The notes below the pieces were generated by a model that was not told the origin of the DNA, did no database searches, and was given only the letters and a program-made list of their open reading frames with translations. Source: Clostridium_AM sp963780135 (GTDB lineage Bacteria > Bacillota > Clostridia > Clostridiales > Clostridiaceae). From it: 64,000 nucleotides of DNA. The stretch's first letter is position 1. The number at the start of each line of letters is the position of its first letter. Both the position numbers and the translations under genes were made by a program. The stretch is taken from positions 868,001-932,000 of the forward strand of contig CAWAAR010000001.1 in NCBI GenBank assembly GCA_963780135.1, given 5' to 3'. Positions 51,990 through 61,880 of this stretch are shown here, piece by piece.

Positions 51990-53858
51990 TTATTTATCAT
52001 CTTCAACTTTAAAATCTGCATCTACTACATTGTCATCTTGCTTTGTTCCTGCATTATTTGCTCCTGCACCCATGTTATTTGGATCAAATCCTGCACCTTG
52101 TGCTCCTGCTGCTCCTTCTGGATTTGCTGCTTGATATATCTTTGATGATACTGCATAGAAAGCTTGAGTTAAATCTTCAGTAGCTTTCTTTATAGCTTCT
52201 AAATCTTCTCCCTCTTTTACTGCATTAACAGCTTTAACTTTCTCCTCTATATCAGCTTTATCTTCTGCTGATACTTTATCTCCAAGATCCTTTAATGTCT
52301 TCTCTGTTTGATAAACAGACTGTTCAGCATTATTTTTTATTTCTATAGATTCTTTTCTCTTTTTATCTTCTTCTGCAAATTTTTCTGCATCCTTAACTGC
52401 ATTATCTATTTCATCATCACTTAAGTTAGTTGAAGCTGTAATTGTAATATTTGCTTCTTTTCCTGTTCCTTTATCCTTTGCAGATACATTAACTATACCA
52501 TTAGCATCTATATCAAATGTAACTTCTATTTGAGGAACTCCTCTTTGAGCTGGAGCTATACCTGAAAGTGTAAATCTTCCAAGAGTTTTATTATCACCAG
52601 CCATTTGTCTTTCACCTTGAACAACATGTATTTCAACAGAAGTCTGTCCGTCTGCTGCTGTTGAGAACACCTGACTCTTCTTTGTTGGTATAGTAGTATT
52701 TCTTGTAATTAATGAAGTAGCAACTCCTCCTAAAGTTTCAATACCAAGTGTTAATGGTGTAACATCAAGAAGTAATACATCTTTAACATCTCCAGTTAAA
52801 ACTCCTGCTTGAATAGCTGCTCCTACAGCAACACATTCATCTGGATTAACTCCCTTTGAAGGCTCTTTTCCAGTAAATTCTTTAACTGCATCTTGAACTG
52901 CTGGTATTCTTGTAGAACCACCAACAAGAATAACCTTATCTACCTCATTCATTGTAAGTCCAGCATCATGTAGTGCCTTTCTCATTGGTTCTATTGTTCT
53001 TTGAACTAAATCATGAGTTAATTCATTAAATTTAGCTCTTGTTAAATTCATATCTATGTGTTTTGGACCTGTTGCATCTGCTGTTATAAATGGAAGATTT
53101 ATGTTTGTCTGCATAGAAGATGATAATTCGATTTTAGCTTTTTCAGCTGCTTCTTTTAGTCTTTGAAGAGCCATTTTGTCATTTCTTAAATCTATTCCAT
53201 TTTCAGATTTAAATGTATCTGCTATATAGTTCATTACTTTTTCATCAAAGTCATCTCCACCAAGCTTTGTATCTCCATTTGTTGACTTAACTTCAAATAC
53301 ACCATCACCAAGTTCTAGTATTGATACATCAAAAGTACCGCCACCTAAGTCATATACAAATATTTTCTGATTTGTATCCATTTTATCCATACCATACGCA
53401 AGTGATGCTGCTGTTGGTTCATTTATTATTCTTAATACTTCAAGTCCTGCTATTTTTCCAGCATCTTTTGTAGCCTGTCTTTGACTATCATTAAAATAAG
53501 CTGGAACTGTTATAACAGCCTGATTAACTGTTTCTCCAAGATAAGCTTCTGCATCAGCCTTTATTTTTTGAAGTACCATTGCTGATATTTCCTGTGGAGT
53601 ATATACTTTTTCATCTATGTTTATTTTATGATTTGTTCCCATATGTCTCTTTATTGATATTATTGTTTTATCAGGATTTGTTATTGCCTGTCTTTTTGCT
53701 ACCTGACCTACTAATCTTTCACCATTTCCTTGGAATGAAACTACAGATGGAGTTGTTCTAGCTCCTTCTGAGTTTGTTATAACTACAGGTTCTCCACCTT
53801 CCATAACTGCTACACATGAATTTGTTGTTCCTAAGTCAATACCTATTACTTTTGACAT
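51990..53858 (-). CDS. dnaK: Chaperone DnaK (Hsp70)
   Basis: The 622-residue Hsp70 begins SKVIGIDLGTTNSCVAVMEG and has the ATPase motifs VFDLGGGTFDVS-like (FVYDLGGGTFDVSILELG) and VILVGGSTRIPAVQ. The substrate-binding domain has LLLDVTPLTLGIETLGG, and there is an alpha-helical lid. The C-terminus is Ala/Gly-rich and ends VVDADFKVEDDK. The length is normal. The start at ATG 53858 is behind AGGAGG. It is the third gene of the heat-shock operon. Confidence 0.98.
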   Translation of the reverse strand: MSKVIGIDLGTTNSCVAVMEGGEPVVITNSEGARTTPSVVSFQGNGERLVGQVAKRQAITNPDKTIISIKRHMGTNHKINIDEKVYTPQEISAMVLQKIKADAEAYLGETVNQAVITVPAYFNDSQRQATKDAGKIAGLEVLRIINEPTAASLAYGMDKMDTNQKIFVYDLGGGTFDVSILELGDGVFEVKSTNGDTKLGGDDFDEKVMNYIADTFKSENGIDLRNDKMALQRLKEAAEKAKIELSSSMQTNINLPFITADATGPKHIDMNLTRAKFNELTHDLVQRTIEPMRKALHDAGLTMNEVDKVILVGGSTRIPAVQDAVKEFTGKEPSKGVNPDECVAVGAAIQAGVLTGDVKDVLLLDVTPLTLGIETLGGVATSLITRNTTIPTKKSQVFSTAADGQTSVEIHVVQGERQMAGDNKTLGRFTLSGIAPAQRGVPQIEVTFDIDANGIVNVSAKDKGTGKEANITITASTNLSDDEIDNAVKDAEKFAEEDKKRKESIEIKNNAEQSVYQTEKTLKDLGDKVSAEDKADIEEKVKAVNAVKEGEDLEAIKKATEDLTQAFYAVSSKIYQAANPEGAAGAQGAGFDPNNMGAGANNAGTKQDDNVVDADFKVEDDK

Positions 53859-53924
53859 AATTAATTACCTCCTAAAATATTAAATGAATTAATTTTTTAT
53901 TTATACTTATTTTTTATAATAAAT

Positions 53925-54563
53925 TTAATTTGCAACTTTAACTACACTGTACCTTAAAACTTTATCTCCTCTTTTGTATCCACTTTGGAATACTTCCACT
54001 ACTTCATTTTTACCATATTGTTCATCATCTACATGCATTACCGCATTATGCATATGGGGATCAAATTCTCCATTTGCTTCAATTTCTTCTACATCTAGTT
54101 TTTCTAAAGCGTCATTAAATTGCTTTATAGTCATTTCTATTCCCTTTTTTAAATCTTCTATATTACCTTCTACAGTTATAGCCCTTTTAAGGTTATCTAA
54201 TACTGGTAATGTTTCCTTTAATATATCTTCACAAGCATTTGTGTATATACTTTCTTTTTCTTTTGATGTTCTCTTTCTAAAGTTCTCATACTCTGCTACT
54301 GTTCTTGATAGTCTATCTTTTAAAGTTTCATTTTCACTATTTATTTTGCTGTTTTCTTCAGCTAATTTTGCATTTTCGCTTTTTAATCCATTAATTAAAG
54401 CTTCTACTAATTTTGAAGCATCTTCTTCTACTTCTTCATTTACTACTTCCTCATTTGCTTCTACTTCTTCATTTACTTTCTCTTCACCTTTTTCTTCTTC
54501 TTTTACATTTTCATCAATAAATTCACTCTGATCTTCAACTTTATTTTGTTTCTCTTTTGACAT
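53925..54563 (-). CDS. grpE: Nucleotide exchange factor GrpE
   Basis: The 212-residue exchange factor acts on DnaK. It has an acidic, low-complexity N-terminus (about 1-50, Glu/Val/Lys repeats), a long coiled coil (about 55-100) and the GrpE signature region YENFRKRTSKEKESIY, VLDNLKRAI and FDPHMHNAVMHVDD. The C-terminal beta part is YKRGDKVLRYSVVKVAN. The start at ATG 54563 is behind TTGGAGGAG. Confidence 0.96.
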   Translation of the reverse strand: MSKEKQNKVEDQSEFIDENVKEEEKGEEKVNEEVEANEEVVNEEVEEDASKLVEALINGLKSENAKLAEENSKINSENETLKDRLSRTVAEYENFRKRTSKEKESIYTNACEDILKETLPVLDNLKRAITVEGNIEDLKKGIEMTIKQFNDALEKLDVEEIEANGEFDPHMHNAVMHVDDEQYGKNEVVEVFQSGYKRGDKVLRYSVVKVAN

Positions 54564-54602
54564 TAACTAACTCCTCCAATCTAGTATTTTCTAAACCCAC
54601 AG

Positions 54603-55640
54603 TTATCCGTCTTGAGGATACATGTGAGTTAAAATGTAATTTAGCTCTTTTACCACATTTCCCATTAAAGATATTATTTTTGAATATGGCATTCTAGTTG
54701 GTCCAATTACTCCTATTTCGCCTACTGGCTTTTCATTTATACTATAAATTGCTGAAATTACACTACATTGTTCTGCACCTTCTATAAAATTTTCTGTACC
54801 TATTTTTACAGAGATACTAGTATTGCTATCTAAAAGTCCACTTACCTTATCTTTATTGTCTAATAAAGATAAAAACTCACGAGCTCTTTCTATATCCTTA
54901 TACTCAGGATAGTTAAATATATTAGTTGAACCTTCTGTATAAATTTCAGATTTATTAACTATATTTAAACTTTCGTATAGTACTGGAATTATAGCATTAA
55001 ATATATCATCATATCCTTCTAAATCGCGTTTAAGATTATTTATAACTTCTAAATTTATTTGATCACAATTTAAATTTTTTAATCTAGCATTCAATATATT
55101 GCTTAATTTCACCAAAATGTTTAAATCAACATTTTTGCCAACACTTATTACATTATTTTTTATAATGCCATTATCTGTCATTATTAATAATAGTATATTA
55201 TTATAATCTATATTTAAAAGCTGCACATATTTTATAGAACTTTTTCCTACAGAAGGAGCTTTTACCACACATGCCATTTTAGTTAATTCAGATAGTATAG
55301 AAGTAGCTTGTTTTAATATTCTATCTACTTCAAACAATGCTGTGTTTAAAATGTGTGTTTTTATCATATGCTCTTCTTCAGGTGTAACATTAGATATTTG
55401 CATAAGTTTATCTACATAAAGTCTATATCCTTTGTCTGAAGGTTTTCTTCCAGAAGAACTATGAAGTTGTTCAAGGTATCCCATTTCTTCAAGATCTGCC
55501 ATTTCATTTCTTATAGTAGCAGAACTTATACCTAAATCATATTTTTTTGCTATGGTTCTGGATCCTACAGGCTCAGCTGTATTTATATAATCATTTATTA
55601 TAGCCTGAAGTATTTTAATTTTTCTTCCATCCATTTCCAT
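54603..55640 (-). CDS. hrcA: Heat-inducible transcription repressor HrcA
   Basis: The 345-residue repressor binds CIRCE and needs GroEL for activity. The winged helix is at about 1-90 (DYINTAEPVGSRTIAKKYDL, GISSATIRNEMADLEEMGYL, HSSSGRKPSDKGYRLYV), followed by the regulatory domain ending in IGVIGPTRMPYSK. The start at ATG 55640 is behind AGAGGTGA. The perfect CIRCE just upstream means that it represses its own operon. Confidence 0.97.
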   Translation of the reverse strand: MEMDGRKIKILQAIINDYINTAEPVGSRTIAKKYDLGISSATIRNEMADLEEMGYLEQLHSSSGRKPSDKGYRLYVDKLMQISNVTPEEEHMIKTHILNTALFEVDRILKQATSILSELTKMACVVKAPSVGKSSIKYVQLLNIDYNNILLLIMTDNGIIKNNVISVGKNVDLNILVKLSNILNARLKNLNCDQINLEVINNLKRDLEGYDDIFNAIIPVLYESLNIVNKSEIYTEGSTNIFNYPEYKDIERAREFLSLLDNKDKVSGLLDSNTSISVKIGTENFIEGAEQCSVISAIYSINEKPVGEIGVIGPTRMPYSKIISLMGNVVKELNYILTHMYPQDG

Positions 55641-55655
55641 ATTTTCACCTCTTTA

Positions 55656-55682
55656 TTAGCACTCGACTCTGTTGAGTGCTAA
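55656..55682. promoter_or_regulatory. CIRCE operator
   Basis: TTAGCACTC-N9-GAGTGCTAA, a perfect match to the HrcA binding site, just downstream of the hrcA promoter. Confidence 0.98.
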
Positions 55683-55695
55683 TTACTATGATTAA

Positions 55696-55724
55696 AAAAT
55701 AGCACTGATGATTTTATTTGTCAA
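55696..55724 (-). promoter_or_regulatory. Sigma-A promoter of the hrcA-grpE-dnaK-dnaJ operon
   Basis: Minus strand: TTGACA (55724-55719), 17-base spacer, TATTTT (55701-55696). CIRCE begins 13 bases after the -10 box. Confidence 0.85.
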
Positions 55725-55832
55725 TACCATATAATTAACTTTATTTGGACAAATAAACTCATAGGCAAATTTAAAATGCCTAAATATTAAAATTTCTCTG
55801 TTTTTCTAGCCAAACCTATTAAAGCCTTTAAA

Positions 55833-56986
55833 TTATCCTATTATAAAGTCACACATTACGCTGTTAGACACTTCTATGCCTCTGTTGCTTAAAAATAATC
55901 TATCACCTTGATTTATAATCATATTATTATTTATATATTTATTTATAACATTTCCATATATATTATAAATGTCTTTTCCAAATCTTTTATTAAATTCTAT
56001 TATAGATATTCCTGATATTTTTCTAAGTCCCATAAACATAAATTCTTCCATATCATCTTCTATAGAATTTTTATGTTCGTCAAGTTTTAAAAAGTTCTTT
56101 TCTTCTACACTACTAATATATTTTTCTATGTTTTCATCATTTCTATACCTTAAATTATCTATGTAAGAATGAGCACCCGATCCACATCCTATGTACTCAC
56201 CTAACTCCCAATAAACCAAGTTATGTTTACATTCCATTCTTTTTTTGAAAAATTAGATATTTCATACTGTTCATAGCCTTTATTTTTCAAAAAATCTACT
56301 CCATACCTGTACATTTCTCTTTCAAGTTCTTCTTCTGGTAAAATTATCATACCTTTTTCATACATATTGTAAAAAGGAGTTTTTTCCTCCACTATAAGAC
56401 TATAACAAGATATATGCTCCGGATTCATTTTAACTACTTTTTCTAAAGTTTCTTTCCAATCATCCATATTTTGATTTGGAAGTCCAAACATCAAATCTAC
56501 ATTTATGTTTTTAAATCCTATATTTCTTGCCATTTGATAACTTATAACAAAGTCTTTAACAGTGTGAATTCTTCCTATTTCTTTAAGAATGTCATTTTGA
56601 AAGCATTGAAGCCCTATGCTTAGTCTATTAACACCCATTTCTTTTAAAAATCTTAGGTTTTCTTCTGTGAAAGTGCCTGGATTACCTTCTACTGTAAATT
56701 CTAAATTTTCACATTTATTTAATTTATGAATTGAATCTTTAATATACTTCCATGCTTCTAAACATAAATATGTGGGAGTCCCTCCTCCTATAAATATAGT
56801 TTTTATTTTTCTTTTAGACACTGTTTCTATATCTTTTGCCAATGCTTTCGAAAAATCAAGCATAAGATTCTCTTTTCCAGCAAAAGATGGAAAGTCACAA
56901 TATAGACATTTTTGTTTGCAAAATGGGATATGTATATATAAAGCTATTCCTTCATCTTCATTATTGCACTTAATTTTTTCATCCAT
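55833..56986 (-). pseudogene. hemW: HemW-like radical-SAM heme chaperone, frameshifted
   Basis: A coproporphyrinogen III oxidase-like radical-SAM protein now called HemW. The N-terminal piece starts at ATG 56986 and has ALYIHIPFCKQKCLYCDF (the three cluster Cys), IFIGGGTPTYL and VNRLSIGLQCFQ. The frame breaks in a run of seven A on the minus strand (56240-56246). The rest (MECKHNLVYWELGEYIGCGS, ...HSYIDNLRYRN) reads in another frame to 55833. One more A would join NFSKK to RMECKHN. This is either a real mutation in a homopolymer or a sequence error. Located between lepA and hrcA in the conserved order. Confidence 0.9.
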
Positions 56987-57010
56987 AAAAACACCTCAAA
57001 AAATTAAATT

Positions 57011-57055
57011 GAAAATGAGAAACAGAGTACTTCTCTATTCCCCATCTCAAATTTC
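57011..57055 (-). terminator. Possible terminator between lepA and hemW
   Basis: The minus-strand RNA pairs GAAATTTGAGA with TCTCATTTTC and, inside, AGAGAAGTACTCT. It is followed by AATTTAATTTTTTG. Confidence 0.45.
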
Positions 57056-57058
57056 TAA

Positions 57059-58867
57059 TTATTCCCCTGTTTTAAGCACTGCCATAAATGCTTCTTGTGG
57101 TACTTCTACGCTTCCCACTTGTCGCATTCTCTTCTTTCCTTCTTTTTGTTTTTCAAGAAGTTTTTTCTTTCTAGATATGTCTCCACCATAACATTTTGCC
57201 AAAACATCTTTTCTCATAGCTTTAATGGTTTCCCTTGCTATAACCTTAGCACCAACCGCAGCTTGAACTGGTATTTCAAACATTTGTCTTGGTATTACTT
57301 CTTTTAATTTTTCTGTTATAGCTCTTCCCTTAGCATAAGCTGTTTCTTCTGGGACTATCATAGATAAGGCATCCACTATTTCAGTATTTAAAAGTATATC
57401 AAGTTTAACTAATTTAGCTTCTCTATATCCTGATAGTTCATAATCTAAAGATGCATACCCTCTACTTTTTGATTTTAAAACATCAAAAAAGTCATATATT
57501 ATCTCATTTAACGGAATTTCGTAGTTTAAACGCACTCTCGTAGTTTCTATATACTGCATATCTTTAAATATTCCTCTTCTATTTTGAGATAACTCCATAA
57601 TTGGACCTACATACTCAGATGGTGTTATGATAGAAGCTTTTACTATAGGCTCTTCCATGTACTTTATTTCTGTATAATCTGGAAGGTTTGTAGGGTTTGT
57701 AAGTTCTATAAGTTCATCATCAGTTTTCATTATTTTATATATAACTGATGGTGCTGTTGTTATAATGTCTAAATTAAATTCTCTTTCGATTCTTTCTTGT
57801 ATTACATCCAAATGAAGGAGTCCCAAAAATCCACATCTAAATCCAAAGCCTAATGCTATAGATGTCTCTGGTTCAAATGCAAGAGCTGCATCATTTAGTT
57901 GAAGTTTTTCAAGTGCTTCTCTTAATTCTCCATACTTAGCCCCATCCACTGGATAAATACCACTATATACCATCGGAACTGCTGGTGTATATCCAATAAG
58001 AGCTTCTGCTGCTGGTCTTTCCTCTTCTGTTACTGTATCTCCAACTCTAGCATCTCTTACATTCTTAATTGATGCTGTAAAGTATCCAACATCTCCTGCA
58101 CTTAGTTTAGGCACAGATAAATATTTAGGCACAAATACTCCCGTTTCAACTACTTCGTATACTTTTCCAGTAGCCATTAGTTTTATTTTCATACCAGGTT
58201 CTATAGTCCCTTCCTTAATCCTTAAATGACATACTACACCTCTGTAGGTGTCATAAGAAGAGTCAAATATAAGCGCTCTTAGCGGAGCATTTTCATCACC
58301 TTCTGGTGCTGGAACTTTTTTTACTATAGCTTCTAGTACATCTTCTATATTAATACCAGTTTTTGCTGATACTAAAGGTGCATCTAATGCTTCTATGCCT
58401 ATTACATCTTCTATTTCTTGCTTAACTTCCTCTGGTCTTGCACTAGGCAAATCTATTTTATTTATTACAGGCACAATTTCTAAATCACTGTCTAAGGCTA
58501 GATAGCAATTTGCTAGAGTTTGAGCTTGTATTCCCTGTGTAGCATCTACTACAAGTATAGCACCTTCACAGGCTGCTAAACTTCTAGAAACCTCATAATT
58601 AAAATCCACATGACCTGGAGTATCTATAAGATTTAAAATATATTCCTTCCCTTCAGGGTTTTTATACACAAGTCTCACAGCCTGTGATTTTATTGTTATA
58701 CCTCTTTCCTTTTCAAGCTCCATACTGTCAAGTATTTGTTCATCCATTTCCCTTTTGGTAAGCGTTCCTGTTTTTTCTATTAATCTATCTGCAAGTGTAG
58801 ATTTACCATGATCTATATGAGCAACTATAGAAAAATTTCTTATATATTTTTGTCTTTCGCTCTGCAT
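57059..58867 (-). CDS. lepA: Elongation factor 4 (LepA)
   Basis: The 602-residue ribosomal GTPase back-translocates or aids assembly. It has G1 AHIDHGKSTLADRLIE, G3 DTPGHVDF, G4 NKIDLPSA, domain II, the EF-G-like domains III and V, and the LepA-specific C-terminal domain (CYGGDISRKKKLLEKQKEGK). Length and domains are normal. The start at ATG 58867 is behind TGGAGGG. It precedes hemW by 72 bases in the same direction. Confidence 0.98.
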   Translation of the reverse strand: MQSERQKYIRNFSIVAHIDHGKSTLADRLIEKTGTLTKREMDEQILDSMELEKERGITIKSQAVRLVYKNPEGKEYILNLIDTPGHVDFNYEVSRSLAACEGAILVVDATQGIQAQTLANCYLALDSDLEIVPVINKIDLPSARPEEVKQEIEDVIGIEALDAPLVSAKTGINIEDVLEAIVKKVPAPEGDENAPLRALIFDSSYDTYRGVVCHLRIKEGTIEPGMKIKLMATGKVYEVVETGVFVPKYLSVPKLSAGDVGYFTASIKNVRDARVGDTVTEEERPAAEALIGYTPAVPMVYSGIYPVDGAKYGELREALEKLQLNDAALAFEPETSIALGFGFRCGFLGLLHLDVIQERIEREFNLDIITTAPSVIYKIMKTDDELIELTNPTNLPDYTEIKYMEEPIVKASIITPSEYVGPIMELSQNRRGIFKDMQYIETTRVRLNYEIPLNEIIYDFFDVLKSKSRGYASLDYELSGYREAKLVKLDILLNTEIVDALSMIVPEETAYAKGRAITEKLKEVIPRQMFEIPVQAAVGAKVIARETIKAMRKDVLAKCYGGDISRKKKLLEKQKEGKKRMRQVGSVEVPQEAFMAVLKTGE

Positions 58868-58892
58868 AATATTTTACCCTCCATATACTAAT

Positions 58893-58929
58893 TACAATTT
58901 AAAAGATTTGCACTTTATTGCAAATCTTA
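58893..58929 (-). terminator. Hairpin upstream of lepA
   Basis: The minus-strand RNA has AAGATTTGCA-N6-TGCAAATCTT followed by TTAAATTG. It probably ends the spoIIP unit; it lies about 35 bases before the lepA start. Confidence 0.65.
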
Positions 58930-59007
58930 TACTATACTATTAATATAAATAATCATAGTAAATTATAACACAACAGCAATACAGTTAAAAGTAGATTAAT
59001 ATACATT

Positions 59008-59358
59008 CTATCTAACTTTGCGTTGTATACTATTGTTTATTTTATCATAAAAATATTTAAATTCATTTGAAGTTTTATTTATTAAACTAGAAGTATCTGT
59101 ACAAATTTTCTTTTCTACATCCATTACAACTTTGCTTGAACTACTTTTTATATTTGTAACAACCTTTGAATTTATATATAAAGAATATTCTCCCACATCA
59201 AATCTAAAATCAAAGGGTTTTAGAGAATAATTTATTTTAAAAGCTGTTCTATCTTTTATAAATTTAGGTAAATTGCCACTAATAACAATAACACCATAAA
59301 GCACTATGATAAAACATACCATTGAAATAAAAATAATATTCTTATTATTTCTTTTCAT
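59008..59358 (-). CDS. Small single-pass membrane protein of unknown function
   Basis: The 116-residue protein has a basic N-terminus (MKRNNKN), one membrane segment (about 8-30, IIFISMVCFIIVLYGVIVIS) and an outside part with INYSLKPFDFRFDVGEYSLY and a charged tail. The start is ATG 59358 behind GGGGGTG. An upstream in-frame ATG at 59433 lies before that site. It sits between spoIIP and lepA, so a role in sporulation is possible, but no family is recognised. Confidence 0.65.
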   Translation of the reverse strand: MKRNNKNIIFISMVCFIIVLYGVIVISGNLPKFIKDRTAFKINYSLKPFDFRFDVGEYSLYINSKVVTNIKSSSSKVVMDVEKKICTDTSSLINKTSNEFKYFYDKINNSIQRKVR

Positions 59359-59495
59359 AACAGAAAAAACACCCCCAAATAAAATTGAGAATTTGAAATT
59401 ATAAAGATAACTAATTGCCTTTATAACTTTCATCCGCTCTATTACTTAAGGATGTACTTTTTTTTCATTTTTATTCAATGCTGAAACATGTTACT

Positions 59496-60572
59496 TTAAT
59501 TTTTATTAAGGCATTCTGCAATTATTCTAGCAAGATATTTAGCTGAAGCTTTAGATTCATCTGTAGTATTTATATCTGCTCCTATTTCTATCAAAACTGC
59601 ATTATCACTTTTGTCTTGATTAAAATACCTTGTTCCATAGTTGTAATAGCATACCCCTTTACAAAACCCTGGAAATAACTTATCCGAAGTTTGTATTATT
59701 TTATTTGCTAAAGCCATATTTTTATCAAAATGAGGATTTTTTCTAGCCATAACAATCATGAACTTAGCTACATTTTCTCCATTCATCTTAATTGTAACAG
59801 CATTTTTGTCCTCCACAGAATCTCTATGCAAATCTATTACCAATTTAAAGTCCTTATATTGTTTTAAGTATTTGTCTACTGTTACCGATGATCTTTCATA
59901 ACTTTGAGTATATGCTTCTGCATCATGTACAGTCTTATCATTTATGCCAGAGATTCCATAGTTTTTTTGTAGTTCATCTATTAAAGCATCTCCTACTGCA
60001 CAAACATTTTGTGATGTATCAAAATTTATGGCATTACCTGGTTTATAACTTTCTGTAGTATGTGTATGATATATAAACACCTCTGGTTTATTAGTATTTA
60101 AAGTCTTTTTAAGTTTTGGATCATATAAATTTACTGTACTATTATTCAAATTTTCATTAGAGTTATCCTTTGATTTTGTAGTATCTTTTGACACTTGTTT
60201 TTCATCTAGCTTAAATTGATTAAAATTTACATTTCCATCATTCTTTGAACTATCATTATTTAAACCAACATAAGATATTTCTTTTGACAAAACTGACATA
60301 GGATTATTTAATTTTAATCCTACTGCTTGTAATGCTGCTTCGCTTAGTGAAAATCCATTTTCCGCCATATCATCTTCATTAAAAGAAGTAGCTTTTACTG
60401 CTGGCATAGTAAAATTTAATATGTGAACATAAAACAAATTCCTTTTTACACTGCTACTGTAAGAATTAGCTTTCACTACACAGGGCACAATAATAATAAT
60501 AAATACAATCATCATTACTATATATAGCTTCAAAGCTAAATTTTTTTTCACAGTATCTTTTCTATAATTCAC
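59496..60572 (-). CDS. spoIIP: Stage II sporulation protein P
   Basis: SpoIIP is the amidase and endopeptidase that, with SpoIID, thins septal peptidoglycan to drive engulfment. The 358-residue protein has an N-terminal membrane anchor (about 10-35), a linker rich in Ser, Asn and Lys (about 105-155), and the amidase domain with YHTHTTESYKPG, LVIDLHRDSV and AVLIEIGADINT, giving the metal ligands and catalytic Glu. The start is GTG 60572 behind AGTGGTG. It follows gpr by about 100 bases, the usual gpr-spoIIP order. Confidence 0.93.
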   Translation of the reverse strand: MNYRKDTVKKNLALKLYIVMMIVFIIIIVPCVVKANSYSSSVKRNLFYVHILNFTMPAVKATSFNEDDMAENGFSLSEAALQAVGLKLNNPMSVLSKEISYVGLNNDSSKNDGNVNFNQFKLDEKQVSKDTTKSKDNSNENLNNSTVNLYDPKLKKTLNTNKPEVFIYHTHTTESYKPGNAINFDTSQNVCAVGDALIDELQKNYGISGINDKTVHDAEAYTQSYERSSVTVDKYLKQYKDFKLVIDLHRDSVEDKNAVTIKMNGENVAKFMIVMARKNPHFDKNMALANKIIQTSDKLFPGFCKGVCYYNYGTRYFNQDKSDNAVLIEIGADINTTDESKASAKYLARIIAECLNKN

Positions 60573-60673
60573 TAATACACCACTATGAAAATATTCAAAG
60601 CGGTTCCCCCCCCTCTTATAAATATAAACACAATCACATATTAAATTTATATGGTAAATTATTTAATTTATAA

Positions 60674-61648
60674 CTAATTCAAAAATTTATTTATATCTTC
60701 TAATTCTAATGCTGGCTGAAGAGCTATATTTATACCACTAGCTATTACTTTAGAAACAGAATCTATAACTAAATCTACTTCCTTGGGAGTTACCATCAAG
60801 TTTCCTACATATGGATATAAAAGTTCTTCTATCATTTTTTGTTTTTCATTTTTGTCTAAAGATTTTAACATATTATAAAACTCTCCACCTTTTTTAGACT
60901 GATTTATCATTTGATCCAATACCATATCTATAGTATCATTGGCCATAGTAGCTGCATCTACCACTGTAGGCACTCCTATAGCTATAACTGGTACTCCTAA
61001 AGTATTTTCGCTTATTTCCATTCTTTTGTTCCCTACTCCTGATCCTGGCGATATTCCTGTATTTCCTATTTGAATTGTTGAATTTACCCTATCCATTTTT
61101 CTTGAAGCTAATGCATCTATGCATATTATTAAATTTGGTTTTATTTTATCTACCACTCCTTTTATAATTTCCCCTGTTTCTATACCTGTAAGTCCTAAAA
61201 CCCCTGGTGCTATACCGCATACAGGCCTTATACCTTCATCTATCTGGTCTGGTATTAATTGTTTCAAGTGTCTTGTAATCATTAACTTAGATATTACCTT
61301 TGGCCCTAGAGCATCTGGAGTTATATTCCAATTACCTAATCCTACTACCAAAGCAGTCATACTATTGTCAATATTTACCACCTCGGATAAGGTTTTGCCA
61401 AGAACTTCACTAACCTTATCCATAGTCTCTCCATCATAATGAGTAAGCTTTGGCATATCTATAGTTATATATGTGCCTTTAGGCTTTCCCATCATCTTTT
61501 CTCCTACATCACTTACCACTTTAACTACAGTTGTTTTTATATCCCCTTCATTATTTTCTTCTACCTCTACCCCTGGTACTTCACCATTGTTCTGACTTTT
61601 GTAAATTTCTTTAGCTTCAACAGCCAAATCAGTCCTTATATTAAACAT
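60674..61648 (-). CDS. gpr: Germination protease GPR
   Basis: GPR degrades small acid-soluble spore proteins during germination. The 324-residue zymogen begins MFNIRTDLAVEAKEIYK; the family is activated by removal of a short N-terminal propeptide during spore maturation. Conserved: TALVVGLGNWNITPDALGP, GIAPGVLGLTGIETGE, CIDALASRKMDRVNSTIQIG and GNKRMEISENTLGVPVIAIG. The start is ATG 61648, after GAAGGATGTG. An in-frame ATG at 61675 lies before that site. Confidence 0.95.
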   Translation of the reverse strand: MFNIRTDLAVEAKEIYKSQNNGEVPGVEVEENNEGDIKTTVVKVVSDVGEKMMGKPKGTYITIDMPKLTHYDGETMDKVSEVLGKTLSEVVNIDNSMTALVVGLGNWNITPDALGPKVISKLMITRHLKQLIPDQIDEGIRPVCGIAPGVLGLTGIETGEIIKGVVDKIKPNLIICIDALASRKMDRVNSTIQIGNTGISPGSGVGNKRMEISENTLGVPVIAIGVPTVVDAATMANDTIDMVLDQMINQSKKGGEFYNMLKSLDKNEKQKMIEELLYPYVGNLMVTPKEVDLVIDSVSKVIASGINIALQPALELEDINKFLN

Positions 61649-61769
61649 AATTTCACATCCTTCAATAGTTAACATTAATTTTTTATTAGGTTTTCCTTAA
61701 GTTCACATACATATTCTTTTTTTAATTGACTAAAATTTTACATATCAAGGGTCTCATAGCAAAAAAAGC

Positions 61770-61798
61770 TTGAAGTACTTAAAATTTAATGATATAAT
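61770..61798 (+). promoter_or_regulatory. Sigma-A promoter of rpsT
   Basis: TTGAAG (61770-61775), 17-base spacer, TATAAT (61793-61798). A leader of about 75 bases follows before the start codon. Confidence 0.8.
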
Positions 61799-61880
61799 AT
61801 CATTTGTTGAATAAACGAAACTCACTAGCAAATTTCCCCAGAGCTGTTGAGGCCCTATAAAAATACAAGGGGGTGAAAGT

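Noticed and set aside
55656..55682. Additional heat-shock operators such as CtsR sites
   Set aside because: Only one perfect CIRCE was found; no tandem GGTCAAA repeats were seen near dnaK or the HtrA gene.
61799..61880. rpsT leader as a ribosomal protein autoregulatory RNA
   Set aside because: The leader of about 75 bases has no clear conserved fold that I can match to a known leader family.
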